64,000 bases of DNA from Clostridium sp. TW13 (GCF_024345225.1 NZ_BROD01000001.1:310001-374000); one strand, 5' to 3'. Shown: positions 54,084-62,533, numbered from the stretch's first letter. Notes: generated by a model not told the origin, from the letters alone. Translations and numbers: made by a program.

Positions 54084-54335
54084 TTATTTACCTGTCTTGG
54101 AATAGATAGTTTTTACGTTTATGCCGTTAATCATACCAAGTTTACCAGATAAAGAGCTTATAACATCATTGGTAGCATCAATGACCACACTGATAATACA
54201 TACATTCTTCTGATGATATGGTATGCCCATTCTTCCAACAATATATTTTCTGTATTCATGTAGAGTTGAATTAAGTTTTTCTGTTACTTCTTCATTTTCA
54301 ACAATAATACCAATTAGTGCTATTCGCGTATCCAT
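54084..54335 (-). CDS. TM1266-like iron-only hydrogenase system regulator
   Basis: An 83-residue ACT/ferredoxin-fold protein of the TM1266 family, starting MDTRIALIGIIVENEE and containing EYRKYIVGRMGIPYHQKNVCIISVVIDA, the segment typical of this small putative regulator found with hydrogenase maturases. The start at 54335 follows AAAGGAATTG; an ATG six codons earlier overlaps that site. It lies upstream of hydG on the same strand with a long family A repeat between them. The regulatory mechanism is not established. Confidence 0.88.
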   Translation of the reverse strand: MDTRIALIGIIVENEEVTEKLNSTLHEYRKYIVGRMGIPYHQKNVCIISVVIDATNDVISSLSGKLGMINGINVKTIYSKTGK

Positions 54336-54358
54336 TATTACAATTCCTTTCAATAGGA

Positions 54359-54427
54359 CATCTTAAAATAAATAACAAGCCCAAATATTCATCACATGTG
54401 GACTTACTTATTTTTTTGAGAATACCT
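54359..54427 (+). repeat. Family A palindromic repeat, full-length form
   Basis: AAAATAAATAACAAGCCCAA at the left, ATGTGGACTTACTTATTTTT at the right. It lies between the leader terminator and the regulator start. Confidence 0.7.
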
Positions 54428-54465
54428 AAAATAAAATAATCCTTACACCAAAAAGGCGTAAGGAT
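54428..54465 (-). terminator. Terminator in the leader of the hydG operon
   Basis: On the minus strand ATCCTTACGCC and GGTGTAAGGAT (one G-T pair) enclose a 5-T loop, followed by TATTTTATTTT. It lies before the first gene of the operon, so it would act as an attenuator. Confidence 0.8.
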
Positions 54466-54592
54466 AGTTAATCTTTGCTATCTTAATATATTTACCGCCT
54501 TGTCATTTGGGACTTACCCTCATGTTATTCAGAACGATTGGTAAAATACAAATCTTTCTTTTCAGGAAAAACCTTTAAGTCAGACTTTGTTT
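54466..54592 (-). promoter_or_regulatory. Structured leader RNA of the hydG operon (candidate riboswitch)
   Basis: Minus-strand transcript. TTTACC (54545-54540) pairs with GGTAAA (54496-54491). Inside, a hairpin CAT..GGG with loop TAAGT pairs with CCC..ATG. GATAG then pairs with CTATC, partly overlapping sequence next to the terminator arm. No open reading frame fits. It matches no riboswitch class I can recall. Confidence 0.5.
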
Positions 54593-54823
54593 ATATTTTA
54601 ACATACATATATTCATATAGCAAAAATATTTCAAAATATATTTTGATTCAACAGCAAAAACGTCATTTAGCTTTAATAAAACCCAAGATTGGTATATAAT
54701 ATTAATTGTATAGATAATATGTAAAATAAAATTAAAATTTATATTTAATATTACTGTTATAGTATGCATAGGATTAGATGTAGAGTAAAGATATAATAAG
54801 GTAATAAAAAACTCATTAGAAGG

Positions 54824-54851
54824 TTGACAACTCTACTAAAAGTTGTATACT
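54824..54851 (+). promoter_or_regulatory. Promoter of the NfeD-SPFH operon
   Basis: TTGACA, 16 bases, TATACT. Confidence 0.7.
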
Positions 54852-54887
54852 ATATTCGAGATATCAATTCAAGAAGGGGGAAGGAAA

Positions 54888-55301
54888 GTGATTTATTTAT
54901 GGGTAGCCATAATAATTGTATCTGTAATTGCTGATATTGCTACCAGTTTAATGTTATTTGTATGGTATGGTGTAGGAGCTTTAGTTGCAGCCATACTTGA
55001 ACTATATGGTTTTGGTTTTGGCTCTCAGGTAGTTGCGTTTGCAGTGGTAGGAAGTATTCTAACAATTATTTTCTATCCAATATTTAAGCGAAAACTTAAA
55101 AACATACCTAAGACACTTACCAGAGAAGAGCAGTATATAGGAACAGAATTAGTTGCCAAAGAGGATATAGATAGAAATGGCAGAATAATGGTAGATGGAG
55201 CTTACTGGTCAGTTATTAATGAAGGTGAACCAATTAAGGCAGGCAATAAAATTAAGATTATTGCAATTAAAGGAACTAAATTTTTAGTAAAAGGGGAATA
55301 G
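54888..55301 (+). CDS. NfeD-family membrane protein
   Basis: About 137 residues. The GTG at 54888 follows AAGGGGGAAGG at proper spacing; an ATG 15 codons earlier overlaps the promoter. Three predicted helices (to about 75) are followed by an OB-fold domain (GTELVAKEDIDRNGRIMVDG and the W-S-V strand). NfeD proteins work with SPFH partners in membrane microdomains. The partner starts 4 bases downstream. Confidence 0.9.
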   Translation: MIYLWVAIIIVSVIADIATSLMLFVWYGVGALVAAILELYGFGFGSQVVAFAVVGSILTIIFYPIFKRKLKNIPKTLTREEQYIGTELVAKEDIDRNGRIMVDGAYWSVINEGEPIKAGNKIKIIAIKGTKFLVKGE

Positions 55302-55305
55302 CAAA

Positions 55306-56244
55306 ATGTTAAAAATTATTATTACTGTAATAGTATTTGTATTGATAATAGCCATATTATCATCAATTAAAGTTGTTAATACAGGAAGTGTAATGGTAGC
55401 TGAGAGATTGGGACAATTCAATAGAATGTTAGAACCAGGCTGGCATTTCTTAATTCCATTTATAGACTATGTAAGAAGAAGAGTATCAACAAAGCAACAA
55501 ATTATAGATATACCACCTCAAAATGTTATTACCAAAGATAATGTTAATATTTCTATAGATAATGTTATATTCTATAAAGTTATGAATGCTAAGGATGCTG
55601 TTTACAACATAGAAAATTATATGGATGGTATTAGATATGCAACAATAACTAATATGAGAAATATAGTTGGTGAAATGACACTTGATGAAGTTTTATCAGG
55701 TAGAGATAGAATAAATTCAAAGCTTTTAACTATAGTAGATGAAATTACTGATGCTTACGGAATTAAACTTCTTTCAGTTGAAATTAAAAACATACTTCCA
55801 CCAAGAGAAATCCAAGAAGCTATGGAAAAACAAATGAAAGCAGAAAGAAGTAAGAGAGCTACAATTCTTGAAGCAGAAGGTGCAAAACAAGCTGAAATTG
55901 CTAGAGCGGAAGGTGTTAAGCAAGCTAAAATACTTGAAGCTGAAGCTGCAAAGGAAGCTAATATAAGAAAAGCAGAAGGTTTAAGAGAAGCACAACTTTT
56001 AGAAGCACAAGGTAAAGCAGATGCTATTAAAGAAGTAGCTTTAGCTGAAGCGCAAGCAATTAAAAATGTAAATGATGCAATTATTTCATCAGGAACTAAT
56101 GAAGTTGTTATAGCGTTAAAGCAAGTTGAAGCATTAAAAGAAATGGCCAAGAATCCAGCTAATAAGTTGATCCTTCCAAATGAGACTTTATCATCTTTAG
56201 GCTCAATAGCAGCTATTGCTGATACATTAAAAGGTACAAAATAA
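55306..56244 (+). CDS. SPFH/band 7 protein (stomatin/QmcA type)
   Basis: A 312-residue protein: an N-terminal membrane segment (residues 3-20), the SPFH domain (about 20-190, with VAERLGQFNRMLEPGWHFLI and DIPPQNVITKDNVNISIDNV), and a long alanine/glutamate-rich helix (about 185-265) expected to form the oligomeric coiled-coil cage. It pairs with the NfeD protein before it. A terminator follows directly. Confidence 0.95.
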   Translation: MLKIIITVIVFVLIIAILSSIKVVNTGSVMVAERLGQFNRMLEPGWHFLIPFIDYVRRRVSTKQQIIDIPPQNVITKDNVNISIDNVIFYKVMNAKDAVYNIENYMDGIRYATITNMRNIVGEMTLDEVLSGRDRINSKLLTIVDEITDAYGIKLLSVEIKNILPPREIQEAMEKQMKAERSKRATILEAEGAKQAEIARAEGVKQAKILEAEAAKEANIRKAEGLREAQLLEAQGKADAIKEVALAEAQAIKNVNDAIISSGTNEVVIALKQVEALKEMAKNPANKLILPNETLSSLGSIAAIADTLKGTK

Positions 56245-56259
56245 TAAATTGATTTTAAA

Positions 56260-56291
56260 TAGTGGACAAGTATAAATGTCCACTATTTTTA
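56260..56291 (+). terminator. Terminator of the NfeD-SPFH operon
   Basis: ATAGTGGAC and GTCCACTAT, then TTTTT. Confidence 0.88.
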
Positions 56292-56551
56292 TGTACTTTA
56301 GTCTGTTGAGTCATGTTAGGCATAGACCCATGTGTTATGGGAGTAGATTGCTTACCACATTTTAGATTGCTGTGTATGTATTTCGAGGAGTATTTTGGAA
56401 GAGTATCTGAACTAGCATTTTCCCTATAAACATTTAAATATATTTATAGAAAAGTATAACTTTATAAATATATTCACATTGTTATAGATTTAAATATGAT
56501 ATAAAATGTATTATTATATGAAAATAAGTTGTCAAAGGAAATAATAAAGAA
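56292..56551. other. Gap before the pseudouridine synthase gene
   Basis: No gene is supported. It contains AT-rich sequence likely to include the rluF promoter. Confidence 0.4.
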
Positions 56552-57253
56552 ATGAGAATAAATAAGCTTTTAAGTAATCTTGGCTTTTGTTCAAGGAGAG
56601 ACACTAATAGACTAATAGAAGAAAATAGAATAACAGTTAACGGAAAACTTTGTGTTCCTGGGCAATGGGTAGAGAAAGAAGATACTATACTTATAGATGG
56701 TAAACCTATTTCAGAAAGAGAAAAAATATATATAGCATTAAATAAACCAATAGGAGTAACTTGTACTGCAGCTAGTGAAGTGAAGAATAATATAATAGAG
56801 TATTTGAATTATCCAGAATATATTTTTCCAGTAGGGAGATTAGACAAGGATTCTCAAGGATTAATATTAATGACCAATGATGGAGAACTTGCAAATAAGA
56901 TTTTAGAATCAGAAAATGAACATGAAAAAGAGTATATAGTAACATTAAATAGGCCATATGACGATGAATTTATAAAAAGGATGTCTGATGGAGTAGAGAT
57001 AGATGGAGTTAAAACCAGAGCGTGTAAGTTAAAGAGAATAAATGAAGATACTTTTAATATAATCCTGACTCAAGGTCTTAATAAACAAATCAGAAAAATG
57101 AGTAAAGCTTGCGGATATACAGTTGTTAGATTAGAGAGGATTAGAATTCTTAATATAAAACTTGATGGAATTAATTATGGGGGATGGCGTAAGTTAAGTA
57201 GTGAAGAGGTATCTGAACTAATTCAAATGTGCAAGAATACAAGTTATAAGTAG
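56552..57253 (+). CDS. rluF: RluF-type 23S rRNA pseudouridine synthase
   Basis: A 233-residue enzyme with an N-terminal S4 domain (RINKLLSNLGFCSRRDTNRLI) and the catalytic domain with Asp in VGRLDKDSQGLILMTND, followed by GLNKQIRKMSKACGY. The RluF subgroup is favoured by IALNKPIGVTCT and the short C-terminus; RluB/RluE-like specificity is not excluded. The ribosome site is a weak AAAGGA. It is a single gene. Confidence 0.88.
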   Translation: MRINKLLSNLGFCSRRDTNRLIEENRITVNGKLCVPGQWVEKEDTILIDGKPISEREKIYIALNKPIGVTCTAASEVKNNIIEYLNYPEYIFPVGRLDKDSQGLILMTNDGELANKILESENEHEKEYIVTLNRPYDDEFIKRMSDGVEIDGVKTRACKLKRINEDTFNIILTQGLNKQIRKMSKACGYTVVRLERIRILNIKLDGINYGGWRKLSSEEVSELIQMCKNTSYK

Positions 57254-57343
57254 TTACTTCATTTACTAACTTATGATTTTGTATAGTCTTTTTTAAAACT
57301 GAAAGGATGAAGTAGATTGTACTTGAATTCCACATATTATTTG

Positions 57344-57438
57344 TTGACAGAAGCGAAAAGAAAAAGTAATATAATTTTAATAAATTAAATTGAACAAAAT
57401 ATTATCCTGTTGACAGATAAATGAAAAAAATATAATAT
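57344..57438 (+). promoter_or_regulatory. Two tandem promoter-like sequences upstream of the OhrR-like gene
   Basis: TTGACA at 57344 and again at 57410, each followed after 17 bases by TAATAT with overlapping TATAAT. The second is nearer the gene. Confidence 0.55.
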
Positions 57439-57463
57439 TATTAAAAAAGCATGATTAATTTGA

Positions 57464-57483
57464 TTCAATTAAAATAAATTGAA
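57464..57483. promoter_or_regulatory. Candidate operator of the OhrR-like regulator
   Basis: The perfect inverted repeat TTCAATT-AAAATA-AATTGAA lies between promoter and start codon. The AT-rich type resembles OhrR/MarR sites, suggesting autoregulation. Confidence 0.5.
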
Positions 57484-57503
57484 ATAAGCAGAAGGAGAGT
57501 TTT

Positions 57504-57938
57504 ATGGATAAATATGATTGCATTAAGTTGGATAACCAAGTGTGTTTTTCCTTATATGCAGCTTCAAGAGAAATAATTAAATTATATAAACCTATACTTG
57601 ATAAGTTTAATCTTACCTATACTCAATATGTAGCTATGCTTGTATTGTGGGAAGAAGAAAAATCTACAGTGAAAGGTATTGGAGAAAGATTACACTTAGA
57701 TTCAGGAACATTAACACCATTATTAAAAAAGATAGAAAATATGGGGTTGATCAAAAGATATAGAGATGTCAATGATGATAGAGTTGTAATAGTAGAATTA
57801 ACAGATGAAGGTAGAGCCTTAAAAGAAAAGATAGTAGAAGTGCCTAATGCAATATTTTGTAAGGTAGGTCTATCACCTGAAGAGGCAAAAATACTAAAAG
57901 ATAGTTTAGATAATTTACTAAGGACCTTAGATGAATAG
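57504..57938 (+). CDS. OhrR-like MarR-family regulator
   Basis: A 144-residue winged-helix regulator. The redox cysteine of OhrR is present at residue 14 (LDNQVCFSLYAASREIIKLY), as are the conserved YTQYVAMLVLWE helix, the recognition helix SGTLTPLLKKIENMGLIKR and the wing RDVNDDRVVIVELTDEG. OhrR senses organic hydroperoxides through that cysteine. No ohr gene is adjacent, so the target lies elsewhere or the gene regulates itself through the nearby inverted repeat. Confidence 0.88.
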   Translation: MDKYDCIKLDNQVCFSLYAASREIIKLYKPILDKFNLTYTQYVAMLVLWEEEKSTVKGIGERLHLDSGTLTPLLKKIENMGLIKRYRDVNDDRVVIVELTDEGRALKEKIVEVPNAIFCKVGLSPEEAKILKDSLDNLLRTLDE

Positions 57939-57943
57939 GATAG

Positions 57944-57985
57944 AATACCAGCTATGAATTGAGTAATAGCTGGTATTTCTATTTA
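57944..57985 (+). terminator. Terminator after the OhrR-like gene
   Basis: AATACCAGCTAT and ATAGCTGGTATT, then TTCTATTT. Confidence 0.85.
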
Positions 57986-58097
57986 GTAAGGCTTAATCAT
58001 AACTGGATTGCTTTAGTGGAAAAGGATTAAATTTTAAAGGATTATTTATTTCTTCACGGAGAAAATAACATCATAAAGGTAATGGAGGTGTTATTTT

Positions 58098-58397
58098 ATG
58101 AATAATGATGATGGAAGATTAGGTGGATTGCCTATAAACATTAATGAGGAAGTTCCAACACCTAACCAGGATGCTGATTCTATACAAGCATTAATTAAAA
58201 AATCAGGAGATGTAACAGGATATCAACTTTCAAATGGAGAAAAGATATCAAAGTCTGAAGGTGTGAGAAGAGCTAAGAATGGTGAAATATCAGGAGTAGC
58301 AGTTGGTGTTTCTAAGAAGGGTGAAGAATATTTAAGAAGTTTACCAGATCAAGATGAGTCCAATAATTTGAATACCTTACCTTCAATTCACGAATAG
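58098..58397 (+). CDS. DUF3892-like small protein
   Basis: A 99-residue protein with a poorly ordered, acidic N-terminus (about 1-35) and a C-terminal part resembling DUF3892: VTGYQLSNGEKISKSEGVRR with AKNGEISGVAVGVSKKGEEY. Relatives are small proteins of spore formers; the function is unknown. An AATGGAGGTG site precedes the start, and a strong terminator follows. Confidence 0.75.
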   Translation: MNNDDGRLGGLPININEEVPTPNQDADSIQALIKKSGDVTGYQLSNGEKISKSEGVRRAKNGEISGVAVGVSKKGEEYLRSLPDQDESNNLNTLPSIHE

Positions 58398-58401
58398 ATA
58401 G

Positions 58402-58446
58402 ATTTTAAGCAGGTGTAATTTAATGCACCTGCTTAAAATTTTTTTT
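58402..58446. terminator. Bidirectional terminator
   Basis: ATTTTAAGCAGGTG and CACCTGCTTAAAAT form a perfect 14-base stem; T-run on the plus strand. It separates convergent genes. Confidence 0.9.
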
Positions 58447-59920
58447 ATGAATTAATATGTTCAGTTGTATTTTTACGTAATTTTTTAATTAATAAATATG
58501 CAAAACATATTATTAGCACTACAACATTAAAATATATGATTGGAGTTGTATTTATAGAATTTGATTTATGTGTAGTAAATGTTATACATAAGTTTGAGTT
58601 GCTAACATTGTCATATGCATCTATAGCATATACTTTTACTATATACTCTGTCGATGGTTCTAATGAATAAATGTTTTGAGATATAGAATCTGGCACAGGG
58701 TCTAAGTAATACTTTGACCAATTTTTGAAGCTTGTAACAAGGTTACCAGTCTTCTTGTTAATAATATCAAATTTATATGCTTCTATAATATCATCTATAT
58801 TGTTAGGAGGAACAGTTGCTTGCTTGAATTTTATAGTAGCATCATAATCAGTTATATTATTAATAGTAATATTCCTATGATTAAAAACAGGTAATTTGGC
58901 TTTTCGCTTACGAGTTTTTGTATAAATAAAACTTGAAGGAGAAGATACATCAAATTCCCAAGTTTGAGGAATGTATCTATCTGTTACAAGATTGTAATTA
59001 TGGATTAATATTCTGCTTCCATTAACTTCAACTGTCATTGCTTGAGCTACTAGATAAGCATCATTAGGATTTTGGCTACCACTAATCATGCCTTTTTCTA
59101 GTCCAGCATAGGAAAGGGTAGAAGTATTTATAGCAGTGAAACCTCCATCTTGCCATATGCTAGTAGGATTATTATTTGGTGCATGTGTGTGACCAGAAAA
59201 AGCTACTACTTGAGGATAATGGCTAAATACAGAATTAAAGGAATCATCTTTACCTGTTGATAATCCATACCCATGGCAATCACTTGTTGTGTAATAGGTA
59301 TTTTCCATAGGATGATGAAAAAAAACGAAAATAGGTTTTTTAGGATCTTCTTTCACAGCAGAATCAAGCTGAGTTTTTAACCAATTAGTTACGTAAGAAT
59401 AATCAGCTCCACCTTGAGTTTGTCCTCTACCAGTGGATAAATCTAGTGGACCTGTACCTGGACTTAAAGTTATAAAATGATATCCATTGATAACATAATT
59501 AGCATTTGGTTTATCACCTGTACATTCAGTAAACAAAGCAGCTGTATCTTTTTCATGATTTCCCATAGAAGCTACCAACTTTATATTATCAACTGTTGAT
59601 TTTTTAATTGAATTCCAGATATCATAATCTATTTTTTTTCCTGAGTCTGTAAGATCTCCAACAACAGCAATAGCATCAGTTTTTTGCTTATTAAAAAATT
59701 CGAATGCTTTGGCTAATCTTGAAATTTCATTAGACTTTTTTGGAGCTATATGAGTGTCAGATATGACTCCAAAAACAACTTTATTATTTTTAGAGTCAGT
59801 ATTATTTTTAATTTCAGCTATAGCAACTTTTTTAGGAAAAAATAAAAAAGAATTTGTAAGTATTAATATAGCTATAGTCATAATAAGAATTTGTTTAAGA
59901 TTTTTTTGTCTGAATATCAT
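58445..59920 (-). CDS. Surface-anchored metallophosphoesterase with Fn3-like domain
   Basis: A 491-residue exported protein: N-terminal signal helix (about 11-30), calcineurin-type phosphoesterase (about 45-290) with FGVISDTH, VVGDLTD, SMGNHE, FFHHP and SGHTHAPNN as the metal and catalytic motifs, then a fibronectin-III-like domain (about 340-455) and a C-terminal hydrophobic helix (about 462-480) with a basic tail. Both ends could insert, leaving the enzyme outside. It is a close paralogue of the gene at 60356, which lacks the C-terminal helix. The substrate is unknown. Confidence 0.87.
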   Translation of the reverse strand: MIFRQKNLKQILIMTIAILILTNSFLFFPKKVAIAEIKNNTDSKNNKVVFGVISDTHIAPKKSNEISRLAKAFEFFNKQKTDAIAVVGDLTDSGKKIDYDIWNSIKKSTVDNIKLVASMGNHEKDTAALFTECTGDKPNANYVINGYHFITLSPGTGPLDLSTGRGQTQGGADYSYVTNWLKTQLDSAVKEDPKKPIFVFFHHPMENTYYTTSDCHGYGLSTGKDDSFNSVFSHYPQVVAFSGHTHAPNNNPTSIWQDGGFTAINTSTLSYAGLEKGMISGSQNPNDAYLVAQAMTVEVNGSRILIHNYNLVTDRYIPQTWEFDVSSPSSFIYTKTRKRKAKLPVFNHRNITINNITDYDATIKFKQATVPPNNIDDIIEAYKFDIINKKTGNLVTSFKNWSKYYLDPVPDSISQNIYSLEPSTEYIVKVYAIDAYDNVSNSNLCITFTTHKSNSINTTPIIYFNVVVLIICFAYLLIKKLRKNTTEHINS

Positions 59921-60189
59921 AAATAGGTCCCCTTAAAATTTTCGAATAAAAAATTATTTATCAATGAAAATATTCTTATATAAATTAAAATATAAACAAT
60001 ATAAAGTTTATCATACCATATTTGAATTTTTATGTAAAATATGTAAGTTGATTTTCGCCTTTAAGATTATTTTAATGTGTGCGTTCCTATATGTATGAGC
60101 AAGAGCGTTTTTTATTAGCTAGGAAATGCATATAAGTTCTAAATAATATCCTACATCAATAACCAATAAAGTATATTTAAATATTCCAA
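59921..60189. other. Gap upstream of the anchored metallophosphoesterase
   Basis: Promoter region of that gene; nothing else recognised. Confidence 0.4.
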
Positions 60190-60256
60190 AATAAAAAAGA
60201 GTAATGACCATGGTACGCTTCCTATATCAAGGAAATCCTATAGTCATCACTCTTTA
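60190..60256 (-). terminator. Terminator of the secreted metallophosphoesterase
   Basis: AAAGAGTAATGAC pairs with GTCATCACTCTTT with one mismatch; on the minus strand TTTTTTATTTT follows. Confidence 0.8.
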
Positions 60257-60355
60257 ATGAGTTGCTTTGTTTAAATTTGTATAATACAAATAAATAAGAG
60301 TTATATATAAATATATTTATATTTTTGTTGCTATGATTAATAATAAGTAATCAAT

Positions 60356-61786
60356 TTATAGTGTTTTTTTATCATTTGAATTTGAAAGCTTAGGTGATTT
60401 TATAAGTTTTTCAGTATTAAATGTTATTGATAAATAAGAGTCACTAATTTTATTAAAGGCATCTATTGCATATATTTTCACAATGTACTCTGTTCCAGGA
60501 GTTAGCCCGGTTATTTTCTGTGTAATAAACTGTGGCATAGGATCAATATAATATTCAGACCAATTTTTAAAACTTTTAATAACACGGCCAGTTTTTTGGT
60601 TAATTAAATCATATTTATAACATTCAACTATATCATTTATTTTATTGTATGGTTCAGAGGCCTGGTTGAATTTTAATGTAGCTTCTGTTAGATTAACATT
60701 ATTTACAGAAATTGAGTTTGTATCTTCAAAAATAGGAGCTTGAGCATCTTTACTACGTGCTTTAGTATAAATAAAGCTTTTTGGTGATGATACATCAAAT
60801 TGCCATGTTTGAGCAATATCTTTATCTGATAAAAGGTCATAATTATGAATTGAAATTTTGCTGCCTTTAACTTCAACTGACATTGCTTGGGCTACATCTT
60901 GACAATCTTTAGGTTCAACTTTGCCACCAACCATTCCGCTTTCAAGTCCAGCATAAGAAAGTGTAGAAGTGTTTATAGCAGTAAAACCTCCATCTTGCCA
61001 TATGCTAGTAGGATTATTATTTGGCGCATGAGTATGTCCAAAAAAAGTTACAACTTGAGGATATCCACTGAATACTGATTTAAATGTAGAATCTTTACCA
61101 GTAGAAAGACCTCTGCCATGACGTTCATTTGAAACATAAGTAGTATATTGTAATGGATGATGGAAAAATACAAAGATAGGTTTCTTAGGATCTTCATTTA
61201 CAGCAGCTTTTAATTGATTTTTTAACCAATTAGCTACATATGCATAATTATCCCCACCTTGGATTTTTCCTCTGCCAGTATCTTCATTGAAGTTTCCTAA
61301 ACCAGGACTTAAAGTAATGAAATGATATCCATTTATTATATAATTGGCATTAGGTTTTTCTCCTGTTGTATCAGTAAATAAACTAGCACTATTGCCTTCA
61401 TGATTGCCCATAGAGGCTACTAACTTTAGGTTACCTTTATTTGCCTTAAGAATAGATTTCCATGTATTATATTCTTCCTTTTGTCCACCATCTGTAAGGT
61501 CGCCAACAACAGCAAGTGCATCAGCCTTATTTTTATTAAAAAATTTAAATACTTTAGTTAATCGGTCAATTTCATTATGTTTACGAGGTCCTACATGAGT
61601 ATCAGATATAACTCCAAATGATAAATTATTTGCAGTTATATCTGGAGTGGATTTATTAGATAAAGTGATCACTTTATTTTCAGCAAAAGTTGATTCCATA
61701 TTTAAAGGTGAAGTAGAAGTTGCTATAACTAATGTTGTTGCGACTAGTATTAACATTCTATTGAAAAATTTATTTCTTGATATCAT
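60356..61786 (-). CDS. Secreted metallophosphoesterase with Fn3-like domain
   Basis: A 476-residue protein with a signal peptide (hydrophobic stretch about 9-27, likely cleavage near FAENK). The phosphoesterase core repeats the paralogue's motifs: FGVISDTH, VVGDLTDGG, SMGNHEG, FFHHP and FGHTHAPNN. A fibronectin-III-like domain follows and the chain ends in a hydrophilic tail instead of a membrane helix. The motif blocks and the IWQDGGFTAINTSTLSYAGL stretch are shared with the gene at 58445, showing a tandem duplication. It has its own terminator. Confidence 0.88.
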   Translation of the reverse strand: MISRNKFFNRMLILVATTLVIATSTSPLNMESTFAENKVITLSNKSTPDITANNLSFGVISDTHVGPRKHNEIDRLTKVFKFFNKNKADALAVVGDLTDGGQKEEYNTWKSILKANKGNLKLVASMGNHEGNSASLFTDTTGEKPNANYIINGYHFITLSPGLGNFNEDTGRGKIQGGDNYAYVANWLKNQLKAAVNEDPKKPIFVFFHHPLQYTTYVSNERHGRGLSTGKDSTFKSVFSGYPQVVTFFGHTHAPNNNPTSIWQDGGFTAINTSTLSYAGLESGMVGGKVEPKDCQDVAQAMSVEVKGSKISIHNYDLLSDKDIAQTWQFDVSSPKSFIYTKARSKDAQAPIFEDTNSISVNNVNLTEATLKFNQASEPYNKINDIVECYKYDLINQKTGRVIKSFKNWSEYYIDPMPQFITQKITGLTPGTEYIVKIYAIDAFNKISDSYLSITFNTEKLIKSPKLSNSNDKKTL

Positions 61787-61960
61787 AATTACAACTCCTT
61801 TATTATAGATAATTATTAATAATGTAATTTTACAATGAAAATGTTACATTATAATTAAAAATATAAATCAATTACATTAATTATCTAGAATTAATGTAAT
61901 TGATTTATAAAGACTCTATAAAGAAATGACATTTACTCAAGTGATTCCATAAATTTCTTA

Positions 61961-61992
61961 GAGTATTACAAAATATATTGGTTAATATAATA
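61961..61992 (+). promoter_or_regulatory. Possible forespore (sigma-G-like) promoter of SASP gene 1
   Basis: GTATTA, 17 bases, TATAATA. The block GGTTAA(T/C)ATAA(T/C)AGTGTA is shared with the second SASP gene. The match to sigma-G consensus is weak. Confidence 0.35.
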
Positions 61993-61993
61993 G

Positions 61994-62037
61994 TGTAGAC
62001 AAGAGAATACAGGGTAAGTAAAAGTATTCGGTCTACA
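61994..62037 (+). promoter_or_regulatory. Leader hairpin of SASP gene 1
   Basis: TGTAGAC pairs with GTCTACA and GAATAC pairs with GTATTC. The equivalent place in gene 2 has TGTAAAC and GTTTACA, a compensatory change. Confidence 0.6.
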
Positions 62038-62066
62038 AATCCATATAGCCAAGGAGGAATGTAATC

Positions 62067-62249
62067 ATGTCAAGAGTGTTAATTCCAGAGGCCAAGCAAG
62101 GTTTAGCTACTTTCAAAAATGAGGTAGCGGGAGAATTAGGAGTTCCATTTAAAGAATATAATGGAGACTTATCATCAAGGCAATGTGGTTCCGTAGGTGG
62201 CGAAATGGTTAAAAGAATGATACAGGATTATGAAAGTCATATTAAGTAA
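62067..62249 (+). CDS. Alpha/beta-type small acid-soluble spore protein 1
   Basis: A 60-residue SASP that coats and protects spore DNA. The GPR protease cleavage region FKNEVAGELGVPF and the DNA-binding motif GGEMVKRMIQDYE (G-x-M-V-K-R-M) are conserved. It has AAGGAGGAATG before the ATG. It is a tandem duplicate of the gene 285 bases downstream, including leader and terminator. Confidence 0.97.
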   Translation: MSRVLIPEAKQGLATFKNEVAGELGVPFKEYNGDLSSRQCGSVGGEMVKRMIQDYESHIK

Positions 62250-62283
62250 CGCAGAAAAATAATCCCAAGGTCATTCAAAAATG

Positions 62284-62321
62284 AGGATGTGCATAGATTT
62301 AACTTTGCACATCCTTATTTT
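62284..62321 (+). terminator. Terminator of SASP gene 1
   Basis: AGGATGTGCA and TGCACATCCT, then TTATTTTATT. Confidence 0.88.
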
Positions 62322-62330
62322 ATTACTTAT

Positions 62331-62377
62331 GCATCTGAAAATAGATTAGAATATAAACCTATGTACTTTCAGATACC
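62331..62377 (+). repeat. Family A palindromic repeat, short form
   Basis: GCATCTGAAAATAGATTAG at the left, CTTTCAGATACC at the right. Sister of the copy at 18486. Confidence 0.7.
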
Positions 62378-62458
62378 TTAATAAAAAATTGTCCACTTTA
62401 TTACAGTATCTCCATTAGAATCATAGTTTATAGATATATAGAGTGGTTAACATAACAG

Positions 62459-62505
62459 TGTAAACAAAAAGAGGATTTTCAAGTAAAATGAAAAACTCGT
62501 TTACA
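62459..62505 (+). promoter_or_regulatory. Leader hairpin of SASP gene 2
   Basis: TGTAAAC with GTTTACA and GAG with CTC. It is followed by the block ATATAGCCAAAGGAGGAAT shared with gene 1. Confidence 0.6.
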
Positions 62506-62533
62506 AATAATATAGCCAAAGGAGGAATACATT

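Noticed and set aside
54575-54769. 64-codon minus-strand ORF upstream of the hydG leader
   Set aside because: AT-rich spacer with no ribosome site; it runs into the structured leader.
55755-56150. 131-codon minus-strand ORF
   Set aside because: Antisense shadow of the Ala/Glu-rich helix of the SPFH protein; low-complexity composition explains the open frame.
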